Shown here in pieces: positions 17,107-25,636 of a stretch of DNA of 40,821 nucleotides (positions within the stretch are counted from its first letter, which is position 1; each line of letters starts with the position of its first letter). The stretch covers positions 1 to 40,821 of the forward strand of contig CACKGC010000009.1 of NCBI GenBank assembly GCA_902599655.1. Reading direction: 5' to 3'. The notes beneath the pieces were generated by a model. That model made no database searches. It had not been told where the DNA came from and was given only the letters and a program-made list of their open reading frames with translations. Made by a program: the position numbers and the translations under genes. The DNA comes from an uncultured Fidelibacterota bacterium (GTDB lineage: Bacteria > Fidelibacterota > Marinisomatia > Marinisomatales > Marinisomataceae).

Positions 17107-19361
17107 TGTGATTTTTTAGCAATTAAGTTAAGAGCTGAACCCGCTTTGAACCATTCTATCTGATTCTTTGAAAAAGTATGAAGCGTTTCAATAATTTCAG
17201 ATGAACCATCTGGTTTATTCAAGCTCAATTTAAGGTTAGTTTTATTATCAAAATCTTTAAGATTGACAGTAGATATTGTATCATTAGCTTCAATTTTGTC
17301 ATAATCACTTTTATCTTTGAAGATTAATGGTAAAATACCTTGCTTCTTCAAGTTGGTTTGAGCAATTCTTGCAAAACTTTTTGCAATGATAATTTTGCAA
17401 CCCATAAATCTAGGCTCCATTGCTGCATGCTCTCTACTTGAACCTTCTCCGTAATTCTCATCAGCTACAGCAATCCAATCAATATTATTTTCTTTATAAG
17501 TTTTAGCCACTTCATAAATATTATCGATTTTATCGTTAATCAAATCTATTGCTTCACCATTTGTTTTTGTAAAAGCATTAAGAGCTCCAGAATACATATT
17601 TTGGGAAATATTTTCGAGATGGCCTCTATATTTTAACCAAGGGCCAGCAGGAGAGACATGATCAGTTGTACATTTTCCTTCTGCTTTTAATAAAATTTTT
17701 AAATTATTCATCTCTTCCTTATTCCATTCCATAAATGGTTCTAATACCTGCAACCGATCACTTTCTTCTTTTATCACAATCTCAGTATTTGGACGAAGTT
17801 CAGCTTTTAGAAAGTCATCACTTCCAATTTTTTCAAATCCCATTTCAGGTAACTCCGAACCTATAGGTGATTCAAAGCTAAAACTACTGCCATCATTAAG
17901 AGTTAATTTATCTTTTGAAGGATTAAAACTTAATTTACCTGATATTGCTAGCGCAGTAACAATCTCTGGGCTAGCTACAAATGATTCTGTTGCCGCATTT
18001 CCATCATTTCTCTTTGCAAAATTTCTGTTAAAGGAAGTAATAATTGTATTTTTTTCCCCGTCACTAATATCAGATCTTTTCCATTGACCAATACATGGTC
18101 CACATGCATTTGCTAAAACTTTTCCACCAAGTTCTTCAAAGATTTTGGTATATCCATCTCGTTCCATTGTAGCTTTAATTTGATTAGATCCAGGAGTAAT
18201 ATAAAACTCAGACTTTGCCTTTAATCCCGCATCAAGAGCTTGTTTAGCTACATGAGCAGCTTTTTCAATATCTTCGTAAGAGGAATTCGTACAACTTCCA
18301 ATCAATCCAACCTTTAAATCATCATCATAATTATTTTTTTTAACTGCATCTGGCATATCCGAAATTTCTCTTGATAAGTCAGGGCTATAGGGTCCGACAA
18401 TATGTGGTTCTAATTCTGATAAATTAATTTCTATGACTTCATCGTAGTATTTTTCAGGATTTTCATGAACATCATCATCTGCTTTAAGATGATTTTTAAT
18501 TTCATCTGCTAAATCAGCAATATCTTTTCTATTGGTTGCTTCTAAATATTCATACATTTTTTTATCATATGGAAAAATAGATGTTGTTGCTCCAACTTCA
18601 GCTCCCATATTTGTAATAGTCGCCTTTCCGGTACAACTGATTGTCTCAGTTCCTTCACCAAAGTATTCAATTATTTTTCCAGTTCCACCTTTTACTGTAA
18701 GGATACCAGCAAGTTTAAGAATAATATCTTTTGGAGATGCCCAATCACTTAGTTGACCAGTAAGTTTGACTCCAATTATACCTGGCCAGTTAACTTCCCA
18801 CGGAGAGCTAGTCATTACATCAACAGCATCTGCTCCTCCAACTCCAATCGCAACCATTCCTAGTCCACCGGCATTTGGAGTATGAGAATCAGTTCCAATC
18901 ATCATAGTTCCAGGTACAGCATAATTTTCTAAAATGGTTTGATGAATAATTCCTGCACCAGGTTTCCAAAAACCTATGCCATATTTTGCACAAACAGACT
19001 TTAAAAAATCATACACTTCTTTATTTGTTAGCAGAGCGTTATTGAGATCATCATCCGCTCCTTGAATAGCAGTGATTAAATGATCGCAATGAACAGTGGT
19101 TGGAACTGCTGTTGTCTGCATCCCTGCATTGATAAATTGTAATAAAGCCATTTGAGCAGTTGCGTCTTGCATTGCGACACGATCTGGACTAAGGGTGCAG
19201 AATGTTTTAGTTCTTTCTGGAATTGACTGTAAATCTTCGGAAAGATGTGAAAAAAGAATTTTTTCTGTATATGTTAGAGGCCTATTGAAAAAACTTTTTG
19301 CATCAATAATTTTTGAAAGATAATTGTTATAAATTTGCTTAATTAGATCTGTCTGATTCAT
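17103..19361 (-). CDS. Aconitate hydratase, mitochondrial type
   Basis: Isomerises citrate to isocitrate via cis-aconitate in the TCA cycle using a [4Fe-4S] cluster. The 752 residues are close to the mitochondrial-type family and shorter than AcnA (about 890) or AcnB (about 860). Cluster ligands are Cys357 in GSCTNS and Cys420/Cys423 in NACGPCIGQW. Substrate segments include PDRVAMQDATAQM (59-71), GTDSHTPNAGG (156-166) and the C-terminal swivel domain with GEGSSREHAA and SFARI. A weak AAAGAG site precedes the AUG. It is transcribed divergently from maf over 45 bp and leads into gatB. Confidence 0.93.
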   Translation of the reverse strand: MNQTDLIKQIYNNYLSKIIDAKSFFNRPLTYTEKILFSHLSEDLQSIPERTKTFCTLSPDRVAMQDATAQMALLQFINAGMQTTAVPTTVHCDHLITAIQGADDDLNNALLTNKEVYDFLKSVCAKYGIGFWKPGAGIIHQTILENYAVPGTMMIGTDSHTPNAGGLGMVAIGVGGADAVDVMTSSPWEVNWPGIIGVKLTGQLSDWASPKDIILKLAGILTVKGGTGKIIEYFGEGTETISCTGKATITNMGAEVGATTSIFPYDKKMYEYLEATNRKDIADLADEIKNHLKADDDVHENPEKYYDEVIEINLSELEPHIVGPYSPDLSREISDMPDAVKKNNYDDDLKVGLIGSCTNSSYEDIEKAAHVAKQALDAGLKAKSEFYITPGSNQIKATMERDGYTKIFEELGGKVLANACGPCIGQWKRSDISDGEKNTIITSFNRNFAKRNDGNAATESFVASPEIVTALAISGKLSFNPSKDKLTLNDGSSFSFESPIGSELPEMGFEKIGSDDFLKAELRPNTEIVIKEESDRLQVLEPFMEWNKEEMNNLKILLKAEGKCTTDHVSPAGPWLKYRGHLENISQNMYSGALNAFTKTNGEAIDLINDKIDNIYEVAKTYKENNIDWIAVADENYGEGSSREHAAMEPRFMGCKIIIAKSFARIAQTNLKKQGILPLIFKDKSDYDKIEANDTISTVNLKDFDNKTNLKLSLNKPDGSSEIIETLHTFSKNQIEWFKAGSALNLIAKKSH

Positions 19362-19406
19362 ATTTACTCTTTATTGTTATAAATTTAGTCAAAAAAAAAC
19401 GATTTT

Positions 19407-19973
19407 ATGGGTATAATATTAGCATCTAGTTCTCCAAGACGAAAGAAAATTCTAGAAAAGTTAGGATACAATTTTAGTATTAAAGTTCCTGATATTGATG
19501 AGGAAAATATTAATGAATTGAATCCCATCGATTATGTAGTTGATGTCTCGATGAGAAAAGGATTAAAAGTTCATCAACAGTATGAAAATGCTTTTGTTCT
19601 TTCAGGAGATACAATAGTAGAGTTTCAAAATAAAATTATCGGTAAACCATCTTCTTATCAGGATGCTTTTGAAGTTTTATCTTTATTGTCAGGTAGGTCA
19701 CATTATGTAATAAGTGCTTTATCTTTAACTTATAATGACAACCAAATCACTATCTTTGATAGCACAAGGGTTTCATTTAAAACATTAAAAAAGGAAGAAA
19801 TTAAAAATTATATAAATAATTTCGATGTTCTGGATAAAGCTGGCTCATATAATATTGAAGATGCTGAGGAATATTTCATTAAAAATATTGACGGATGTTA
19901 TAATAATATTGTAGGTTTCCCAGAAGAAAAATTTTTAAGTAGTGAAATAAAACAAATTCTTGATTCAAAATGA
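19407..19973 (+). CDS. maf: Maf-like nucleoside triphosphate pyrophosphatase
   Basis: House-cleaning enzyme that hydrolyses non-canonical nucleotides (dTTP/UTP or modified NTPs) to monophosphates. The 188 residues open with the signature LASSSPRRKKIL. SGDTIVEF near 67 holds the catalytic Asp, GKPSSYQDAFEVL follows, and DKAGSYNIED near 142 takes the place of the usual AGAYGIQG. The normally conserved Gln there reads Glu. The closing GCYNNIVGFP is typical. It overlaps the next gene (ATGA) and begins the plus-strand run into the dcw cluster. Confidence 0.88.
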   Translation: MGIILASSSPRRKKILEKLGYNFSIKVPDIDEENINELNPIDYVVDVSMRKGLKVHQQYENAFVLSGDTIVEFQNKIIGKPSSYQDAFEVLSLLSGRSHYVISALSLTYNDNQITIFDSTRVSFKTLKKEEIKNYINNFDVLDKAGSYNIEDAEEYFIKNIDGCYNNIVGFPEEKFLSSEIKQILDSK

Positions 19974-20779
19974 TTTTTTACAACAAATATAAAAAGTTCA
20001 GAATCGAAAATAATATCGATTTGAAAGATATTTCAAAAAGAACCAAAATTGATTTGAAATATTTACAAGCATTAGAAAGAGGTAAGTTTGCAGAAATTCC
20101 TCCAGTTTATGTCAAATTATTTTTCAAAGCTTACATTAATGAAATTGGAGTTGATATTAATGAGGCATTGTTTGAGCTTGATAGTTTTTTAAACCAAAAG
20201 CCAAATAGTAAAACATTAAAATTTATACCTGATGAACGAAATGAGAGTTCTAGTTTTTTTAGCAAAATTAATAGCGAAAATTTATTTAATTCATCCGTTT
20301 TTATTGGAATTGCATCCTTTCTTTTAATTCTTTTGTTAAGTTTTTCTTTAAACTCAAATAGTCAAATTTCCCAAAAAGATCTTGAAGATGAATTAAGAAT
20401 TACAAAATCTGATTTAATTGAATTCTATTCTGTGAGAAGCGAAGAAGTTCTCTCAATTGAGAGTATCTCTAATCCAGTAACGATAAGATTTAAATCAAAT
20501 ATTGAAAATTATATTCATTTTTACGACAATTTTTCAGGAAAAGAATTTTTTATATTTGAGGATTCTCTTAATAGTCAATCGAATACATTTACGGAACAGT
20601 GGGATGGTCAAGAAAGAGCATTTTTAATTGCAAATACAGTCGATTATGAATTGATTTTATTTTCAGACAACTCATATGAAGATTTTTCAAAAAATATAAT
20701 TAATGATTTCCCTGTTGAAGTAATCTTAAAGTCAGATCCTTATACAATTACTATCAAAAAATATTTACCAAAAAATTAA
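19970..20779 (+). CDS. rodZ: RodZ-like membrane protein with N-terminal helix-turn-helix
   Basis: The 269 residues have a Cro/CI-type HTH domain (about 5-70) containing DLKDISKRTKIDLKYLQALERGKF. A charged linker precedes one membrane helix (about 104-125, SSVFIGIASFLLILLL), and a beta-rich periplasmic domain follows (about 160-265, the RodZ C-terminal type). This is the architecture of RodZ, which links MreB filaments to the elongation wall-synthesis complex. In RodZ the HTH binds MreB rather than DNA. Position between maf and mraZ fits an envelope role. No mreB is in the window, so partner assignment is by family. Confidence 0.82.
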   Translation: MIFYNKYKKFRIENNIDLKDISKRTKIDLKYLQALERGKFAEIPPVYVKLFFKAYINEIGVDINEALFELDSFLNQKPNSKTLKFIPDERNESSSFFSKINSENLFNSSVFIGIASFLLILLLSFSLNSNSQISQKDLEDELRITKSDLIEFYSVRSEEVLSIESISNPVTIRFKSNIENYIHFYDNFSGKEFFIFEDSLNSQSNTFTEQWDGQERAFLIANTVDYELILFSDNSYEDFSKNIINDFPVEVILKSDPYTITIKKYLPKN

Positions 20780-20813
20780 TTTTAATTTTTTTGCATTTTA
20801 TCAACAATTTTTA

Positions 20814-20843
20814 TTGACATAAACTCTCTCTGCATTGTAAGAT
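20814..20843 (+). promoter_or_regulatory. Sigma70-type promoter of the dcw cluster
   Basis: TTGACA (20814-20819, a perfect -35) and TAAGAT (20838-20843, four of six matches to TATAAT) are separated by 18 bp. Transcription would start near 20850, about 30 nt before the mraZ AUG. This is the best promoter match in the window and stands exactly at the head of the division cluster. No clear ribosome site precedes the mraZ AUG. Confidence 0.75.
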
Positions 20844-20865
20844 AAGTGGTTAATAGTGGGTTAAT
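20844..20865 (+). promoter_or_regulatory. Predicted MraZ operator: tandem GTGG direct repeat
   Basis: Two near-identical direct repeats, AGTGGTTAAT (20845-20854) and AGTGGGTTAAT (20855-20865), put GTGG at 20846-20849 and again at 20856-20859, exactly 10 bp apart. Tandem GTGG/TGGG boxes at one-turn spacing just upstream of mraZ are the known MraZ binding pattern in several bacteria. Here they begin right after the -10 hexamer, so bound MraZ would block initiation or early escape. Repeats are seen; autorepression is inferred. Confidence 0.7.
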
Positions 20866-20880
20866 TTCCCTTATTTTGTT

Positions 20881-21339
20881 ATGAGTAGCCAATATACATT
20901 TACAGGACAGTTTACGTTTTCTATTGATTCTAAAAATAGAATCAATATCCCTGCTCCGTTGAGAAAGCAGTTTTTAACCAAGGATAAGAAGACATTTGTT
21001 GTTACAAGAGGTATCGACCAATGCGCATGGATTTATCCTATTAATGAATGGAATTTTATTCAAAATGAATTAAAGCAACTTTCTTCTTTATCAAAAACAA
21101 ACCGAATTTTTTTAAGAAATCATCTTAGACATGCCAATATCTTAAAGTTTGACTCCCAAGGTAGATTTGTTTTGCCTCAAAGTTTAATTGATTATTCTGC
21201 AATCAAAAAAGATGTTACAATAGTTGGCGTATTAAATAAAATTGAAATTTGGAATCCAAATTTACTTCGAAAAATAGATCAATCTGACGAGATTGATGAC
21301 CAGTCATACGAAGAACTTTCAGAAAGAGTAAATATCTGA
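20881..21339 (+). CDS. mraZ: Transcriptional regulator MraZ
   Basis: First gene of the division and cell-wall cluster and its DNA-binding autoregulator. The 152 residues contain two AbrB-like (SpoVT/MraZ) half-domains: the first with SIDSKNRINIPAPLRKQF (about 15-32), the second with FDSQGRFVLPQSL (about 90-102) and VGVLNKIEIWNP. Both DxxxR(I/F) repeats are preserved, as needed for the oligomeric ring. The stop overlaps the rsmH AUG by one base (TGATG). The direct repeats upstream are its probable target. Confidence 0.93.
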   Translation: MSSQYTFTGQFTFSIDSKNRINIPAPLRKQFLTKDKKTFVVTRGIDQCAWIYPINEWNFIQNELKQLSSLSKTNRIFLRNHLRHANILKFDSQGRFVLPQSLIDYSAIKKDVTIVGVLNKIEIWNPNLLRKIDQSDEIDDQSYEELSERVNI

Positions 21340-22229
21340 TGGTTCCTACTTCATCAACTCAAAACAGACACATTCCTGTGATGTTGATGGAGTCATTAGA
21401 AAACTTAAAAATCAAAAAAAATGGTGTTTACGTTGATGGTACGCTTGGGCTTGGAGGTCATTCTGAAATTATTCTTCAACAAATTGATTCAGGTCTACTG
21501 ATTGGTATTGATAGAGATAAAGATTCAATTTCTCTTTCCAAGAAAAGGTTGTCTTCAAACAATAATTTCAAGCTTTTTAACGATAGTTATCAAAACTTAA
21601 ATATCATACTAGAAGAACTTAAAATTCAAGCTGTTGATGGTATTCTTCTAGATTTAGGACTTTCTTCATATCAATTGGAAGATAATAAGAGGGGATTTTC
21701 TCATAAATATGAATCTTCATTAGATATGCGATTTGATAAAAACTCTGCTGATTTTACTGCCGAGGATATTATTCAAAGAAATGAGCTGGAAGAACTAACT
21801 AGAATTTTTAAAGAATATGGTGAAGAAAGACATGCTTACAAGATTGCAAAAAAAATCAAAGATTTAAAAGGTGAAATTAGCGTACTGTCAATTACATCTA
21901 TCGTTGATAAAGTTACACCTTATAAATACAGGCTTAAAACATATTCAAGAATATTTCAAGCTTTAAGAATAGCTGCTAATAATGAATTAGATCATCTAAG
22001 TAGATTTTTAGATGATTTTATAAATCTGCTAAATCCCGGAGGGAGAATAGTTATTATTAGTTATCACTCTGTTGAAGATAGAATTGTAAAACATAAACTT
22101 AAAGAACTGAAGCATAAAAAAGAGATAGAATTGATTTATAAAAAACCTCTTATTCCTTCAAATGAAGAGGTTAGCATTAATAAAAGATCACGAAGTGCAA
22201 AAATGAGAGTGGGAGAAAAAATTGGCTAA
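21339..22229 (+). CDS. rsmH: 16S rRNA (cytosine-1402-N4) methyltransferase
   Basis: SAM-dependent methyltransferase of the ribosomal P-site residue C1402, also called MraW. The 296 residues begin near HIPVMLMESL and carry the SAM loop VDGTLGLGGHS (about 33-43), LLDLGLSSYQLED near 105 and the C-terminal signature ISYHSVEDRIVKHKLK near 240-255. Conserved position after mraZ. The 3' end overlaps ftsL by 8 nt. Confidence 0.95.
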   Translation: MVPTSSTQNRHIPVMLMESLENLKIKKNGVYVDGTLGLGGHSEIILQQIDSGLLIGIDRDKDSISLSKKRLSSNNNFKLFNDSYQNLNIILEELKIQAVDGILLDLGLSSYQLEDNKRGFSHKYESSLDMRFDKNSADFTAEDIIQRNELEELTRIFKEYGEERHAYKIAKKIKDLKGEISVLSITSIVDKVTPYKYRLKTYSRIFQALRIAANNELDHLSRFLDDFINLLNPGGRIVIISYHSVEDRIVKHKLKELKHKKEIELIYKKPLIPSNEEVSINKRSRSAKMRVGEKIG

Positions 22230-22527
22230 GAAAAAAAGATTAAGTAAAGCTGAAAAGCAAAAAAGAGAAAACTTAAAATGGATATTTATGTTTGTTATTC
22301 TTGTTTTAACAATTACTGTTTATTTAGCAGCATTTATCGAGTCAGATAAAACTCAAGCAAGCATCGATTTTAACAAAAAAACATTAGTAAAACTAAATGA
22401 GGATTTAACGATCAAAAGAAATTCTATTGAAAGAATGAAGAGAGCAGATATTATTTCAAAAAGAGCAAAAGAAATTGGATTGGTTTCAAGTAATCCAGAA
22501 ACAATTATCATAAAAATTAATGACTAA
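22222..22527 (+). CDS. ftsL: Cell division protein FtsL-like
   Basis: A short bitopic division protein that pairs with FtsB and FtsQ to activate FtsWI. The 101 residues have a basic cytoplasmic tail (1-18), one membrane helix (about 20-39) and a periplasmic coiled coil (about 45-80). It starts at UUG, supported by a GGGAG site 6 nt upstream inside rsmH; no in-frame AUG would keep the membrane helix. Sequence conservation of FtsL is low, so the call rests on size, topology and position between rsmH and ftsI. The end overlaps ftsI by 8 nt. Confidence 0.8.
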   Translation: MAKKKRLSKAEKQKRENLKWIFMFVILVLTITVYLAAFIESDKTQASIDFNKKTLVKLNEDLTIKRNSIERMKRADIISKRAKEIGLVSSNPETIIIKIND

Positions 22528-24436
22528 AAACTATATCAAATTTAAAAATAGAATAATATTTGTTCATATAGCAATAATGCTTATTTGGATTGGTTTTGGT
22601 GTTCGACTTTTCAATATTCAGGTAATAAATAGACTTAATAGCCCACAAGGAATTAAGGTTGAATCTATCAATGGATTAAGAGGAAATTTTTACGATGTTA
22701 ATGGTAAAAACCTTACACAAAATTTGACTTTTTATAGAATAGGTGTCCATACTAAAAAGATTTCAAATACGGAAAATTTAATAAATGAATTATCGTCTTG
22801 TACTGGTACCGATACAGAAGTTTATATTTCGAAAATAAATAGTGGGCGAGATTATATTGAGCTTGAAAAGAAAACAAATAAAAATTGTCAGCAGCTTCAA
22901 AAGAAATACCCAAATGCATTAATTATTAAAAAAAGTTTTAAAAGATATTATCCTGAAGATAATTTAGTATCTCAAATAGTTGGTTTTACAAATATTGACG
23001 ATAAAGGAATTTCGGGTTTAGAAGCAAAGTATAATAAATACCTAGAACCAGTAAGCGGATCTAAGTTGTCAAAGCGCAACGGTTTAGGAGTCAGAATTTC
23101 AGACCCAACCTTACCAACGGAAGAAGCCAAAAACGGCGCTGACATAGTTTTAACAATTAATAAAGAATATCAGGCAATTTTAAGAGATGAATTAATTCTT
23201 CAAATGGAAAAAGTAGGTGCTAAAGCATCAATGGGATTAATTCTAAATCCTCAAACAGGTGCATTATTATCAATGGTAAATCTTCCAGATTATAACCCAA
23301 ACTCTCCAAACGATTTTGATATTGAATTACAAAAAAATAAGATTGTTACTGATTTAATTGAGCCTGGATCTACATTTAAAATTGTAACAATGGCTGCAGC
23401 TTTAGAGAGTGATATAGCCTTGAATGATGAGTATAATGTTGAAGGTCCCTATAATTTTCATAATATAAAAATGATTGAAGATTCTGAGCCTCATTCTGTA
23501 TTGAATGTTAAAGAGATACTAGCATTTTCAAGCAACATAGGAACCATCAAAATTGCAGAACATTTAGGTAAGAAAAGCATTTATGATCAGGCAAGAGAGT
23601 TTGGATTTGGAACAAAAACTGGTTTTGATTCTTCAACCGAACCTACTGGAATTTTTAGAGAGCCTTCAAAATGGAGTTTATCCTCAATGCACAGTATACC
23701 TATCGGGTATGAGGTTTCAGCAACTCCATTACAAATTGCTATGTCATATGCAGCAATTGCGAACGGTGGGTTTATGTTAAAACCTTATGTAGTAGAAAAA
23801 ATTGAGAAACACGATGATACTATTATTAAGAATCAAAGAAATACAAAAAAAAGAGTTCTTTCTCAATCAAATGCTGAAAAATTAAGTTTAATGTTATCTC
23901 ATACTGTTGAAAATGGAAGTGGAAAGCTTGCTAATATAGCTGGTTGGAATGTTGCTGGAAAAACTGGTACATCTAAAAAATTGATAGATGGACAATATTC
24001 AGAAAAAGAATTTATATCAAGTTTTGTGGGATTTTTTCCTGCAGAAAATCCTCAACTACTGTGTTTAATCATTCTTGATAGCCCTGATGCCTCAAGAAAT
24101 TTACACTGGGGTTCTATGTCCTCGGCTCCAGTATTTAAATCTGTAATGGATAGAGTAATAAATATTGATAAATCAATCACAATTTCAAGATCTAAGAAAG
24201 AAAAACTTAAAAATGAACCAATCTTAATTCAAAAAAACCTAGAAAGAAAAATTGAATATGTTGAAATGCCAAACTTAATTGGCAAAACAGTTCGTGATGC
24301 ATTTTCAGAATTAAAAAGAGCTGGAATTAAACCCCAAATTAGTGGAAGAGGATTAATTGTTAGCCAAAGTATAGAGGCTGGCACAAAAATAGAAAAAAAA
24401 TCAATCTGTATATTAAAAGCAGAGTTAAAAGAGTAA
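22520..24436 (+). CDS. ftsI: Division transpeptidase FtsI (class B PBP) with C-terminal PASTA domain
   Basis: Septal peptidoglycan transpeptidase (PBP3/SpoVD type). The 638 residues have an N-terminal membrane anchor (about 13-30), a pedestal domain (about 45-200) and a transpeptidase domain. The nucleophile is Ser284 in PGSTFK, with SSN at 337-339 and KTG at 481-483; all three penicillin-binding motifs are intact. A PASTA domain follows (about 577-637, starting VEMPNLIGKTVRDA). FtsI of Gammaproteobacteria lacks PASTA; its presence fits other phyla. In the standard cluster murE follows; here ftsZ starts 9 bp after the stop. Confidence 0.95.
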   Translation: MTKNYIKFKNRIIFVHIAIMLIWIGFGVRLFNIQVINRLNSPQGIKVESINGLRGNFYDVNGKNLTQNLTFYRIGVHTKKISNTENLINELSSCTGTDTEVYISKINSGRDYIELEKKTNKNCQQLQKKYPNALIIKKSFKRYYPEDNLVSQIVGFTNIDDKGISGLEAKYNKYLEPVSGSKLSKRNGLGVRISDPTLPTEEAKNGADIVLTINKEYQAILRDELILQMEKVGAKASMGLILNPQTGALLSMVNLPDYNPNSPNDFDIELQKNKIVTDLIEPGSTFKIVTMAAALESDIALNDEYNVEGPYNFHNIKMIEDSEPHSVLNVKEILAFSSNIGTIKIAEHLGKKSIYDQAREFGFGTKTGFDSSTEPTGIFREPSKWSLSSMHSIPIGYEVSATPLQIAMSYAAIANGGFMLKPYVVEKIEKHDDTIIKNQRNTKKRVLSQSNAEKLSLMLSHTVENGSGKLANIAGWNVAGKTGTSKKLIDGQYSEKEFISSFVGFFPAENPQLLCLIILDSPDASRNLHWGSMSSAPVFKSVMDRVINIDKSITISRSKKEKLKNEPILIQKNLERKIEYVEMPNLIGKTVRDAFSELKRAGIKPQISGRGLIVSQSIEAGTKIEKKSICILKAELKE

Positions 24437-24440
24437 GGAG
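24435..24440 (+). promoter_or_regulatory. Strong ribosome binding site of ftsZ
   Basis: AAGGAG lies 5 nt before the ftsZ AUG and overlaps the ftsI stop codon. Most neighbouring dcw genes start by overlap without such a site, so ftsZ probably has its own high translation rate, as its abundance requires. Confidence 0.8.
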
Positions 24441-24445
24441 ATAAT

Positions 24446-25636
24446 ATGTTATTTGAATTTGATGAATTTTCAACGCAAAAAGCTAGGATTAAGGTCCTAG
24501 GAGTTGGTGGAGCAGGAGGTAATGCAATAAATAGAATGATTACGTCTGGTATGGAAGGTGTGGAGTTTATTGCTATCAATACAGATGCACAAGATTTAGA
24601 TAGCAACCCTGCTGAAACTAAAATTCAAATTGGAAAAGATTTAACTAAAGGATTGGGTGCTGGAGCAAAACCAGAAATTGGAAGAAAAGCAATAATGCAT
24701 GACAAGGAGGCTGTTTCATCAATTGTTGCTGGATCAGACCTTGTATTTGTTACTGCAGGAATGGGTGGTGGAACAGGGACTGGAGCAGCTCCAGTCGTAG
24801 CTAAAATTTGTAAAGAACTTGGTATATTGACTGTATGTATCGTTACTCTACCATTTAATTTTGAAGGTCCCAAAAAAATGTCAGCTGCAATGAAAGGTAT
24901 TTCAACAATGAGGAACTTTTGTGATACATTGATTGTAATACCAAATGAAAAACTACTTTCCGTGATTGATTATAATACTACTTTAGAAGAGGGATTTGCT
25001 GAATCAGATTCAGTGCTATTACAAGCTGCGCAAAGTATTTCAGACCTCATTAATAAGCAAGGAAATGTAAATATTGATTTTGCTGATGTGGAAACTGTTA
25101 TGAGTGGAATGGGAGATGCTGTGATGGGAACTGGAACTGCAAGGGGTGAAGAGAGAGCTGTATTAGCTGCACAGCAGGCAATTTGTAGTCCGCTTTTAGA
25201 TAATCAGTCAATTAAGGGTGCAAAAGCAGCTCTGGTAAATGTTACTGGAAATAAAAAAATGACCATGCGTGAAGTTGATGCAGCAACAAAGCTTATTTAC
25301 GAAGAAGCAGGTCAAGAAGTACATTTAATTTTCGGATGCGTTGTCGATGAAAATATGGCTGATGAATTAAAAGTTACTGTGATTGCTACTGGATTTAATC
25401 GTACACCAATAGAAGATATTGAGTATAAAAAAGAAATTCAAAAAAATGAATTTCACAAAAATACTAACGACTTAATGGAAACATCTAATACAACATTATA
25501 TAATCAAAAAAATGAAAACTCATTAAATGATGAAAATTTTGAGGATGAAAATGATGGCCCAACTTTGGTCTTTGATGATTTTGATCAAAGTGCTGATTTA
25601 GATGTTCCAGCTTATATAAGAAAACAAAATCGATGA
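24446..25636 (+). CDS. ftsZ: Cell division GTPase FtsZ
   Basis: Tubulin-like GTPase that polymerises into the Z ring. The 396 residues hold the GTP-binding domain with GVGGAGGNA (19-27), the tubulin signature GGGTGTG (107-113) and the T7 catalytic loop NIDFAD (209-214). The C-terminal domain runs to about 325, followed by an acidic linker (about 330-380) and the conserved C-terminal peptide DVPAYIRKQ, which binds FtsA. All key residues are intact. Its place is unusual: directly after ftsI and before murD rather than after ftsA. It overlaps murD by 4 nt, so it is embedded in the unit rather than merely adjacent. Confidence 0.98.
   Translation: MLFEFDEFSTQKARIKVLGVGGAGGNAINRMITSGMEGVEFIAINTDAQDLDSNPAETKIQIGKDLTKGLGAGAKPEIGRKAIMHDKEAVSSIVAGSDLVFVTAGMGGGTGTGAAPVVAKICKELGILTVCIVTLPFNFEGPKKMSAAMKGISTMRNFCDTLIVIPNEKLLSVIDYNTTLEEGFAESDSVLLQAAQSISDLINKQGNVNIDFADVETVMSGMGDAVMGTGTARGEERAVLAAQQAICSPLLDNQSIKGAKAALVNVTGNKKMTMREVDAATKLIYEEAGQEVHLIFGCVVDENMADELKVTVIATGFNRTPIEDIEYKKEIQKNEFHKNTNDLMETSNTTLYNQKNENSLNDENFEDENDGPTLVFDDFDQSADLDVPAYIRKQNR

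Noticed and set aside
20771-20790. AAAAATTA/TAATTTTT hairpin after rodZ as a terminator
   Set aside because: The stem is only A-T pairs in very AT-rich DNA and overlaps the rodZ stop; chance is likely.
24437-24445. Possible remnants of murE, murF or mraY between ftsI and ftsZ
   Set aside because: Only 9 bp separate the two genes and they hold the ribosome site; there is no decayed coding sequence.
24229-24606. 125-codon open frame antisense across the ftsI/ftsZ joint
   Set aside because: Both overlapped genes are clearly real and complete; the antisense protein is a low-complexity shadow.
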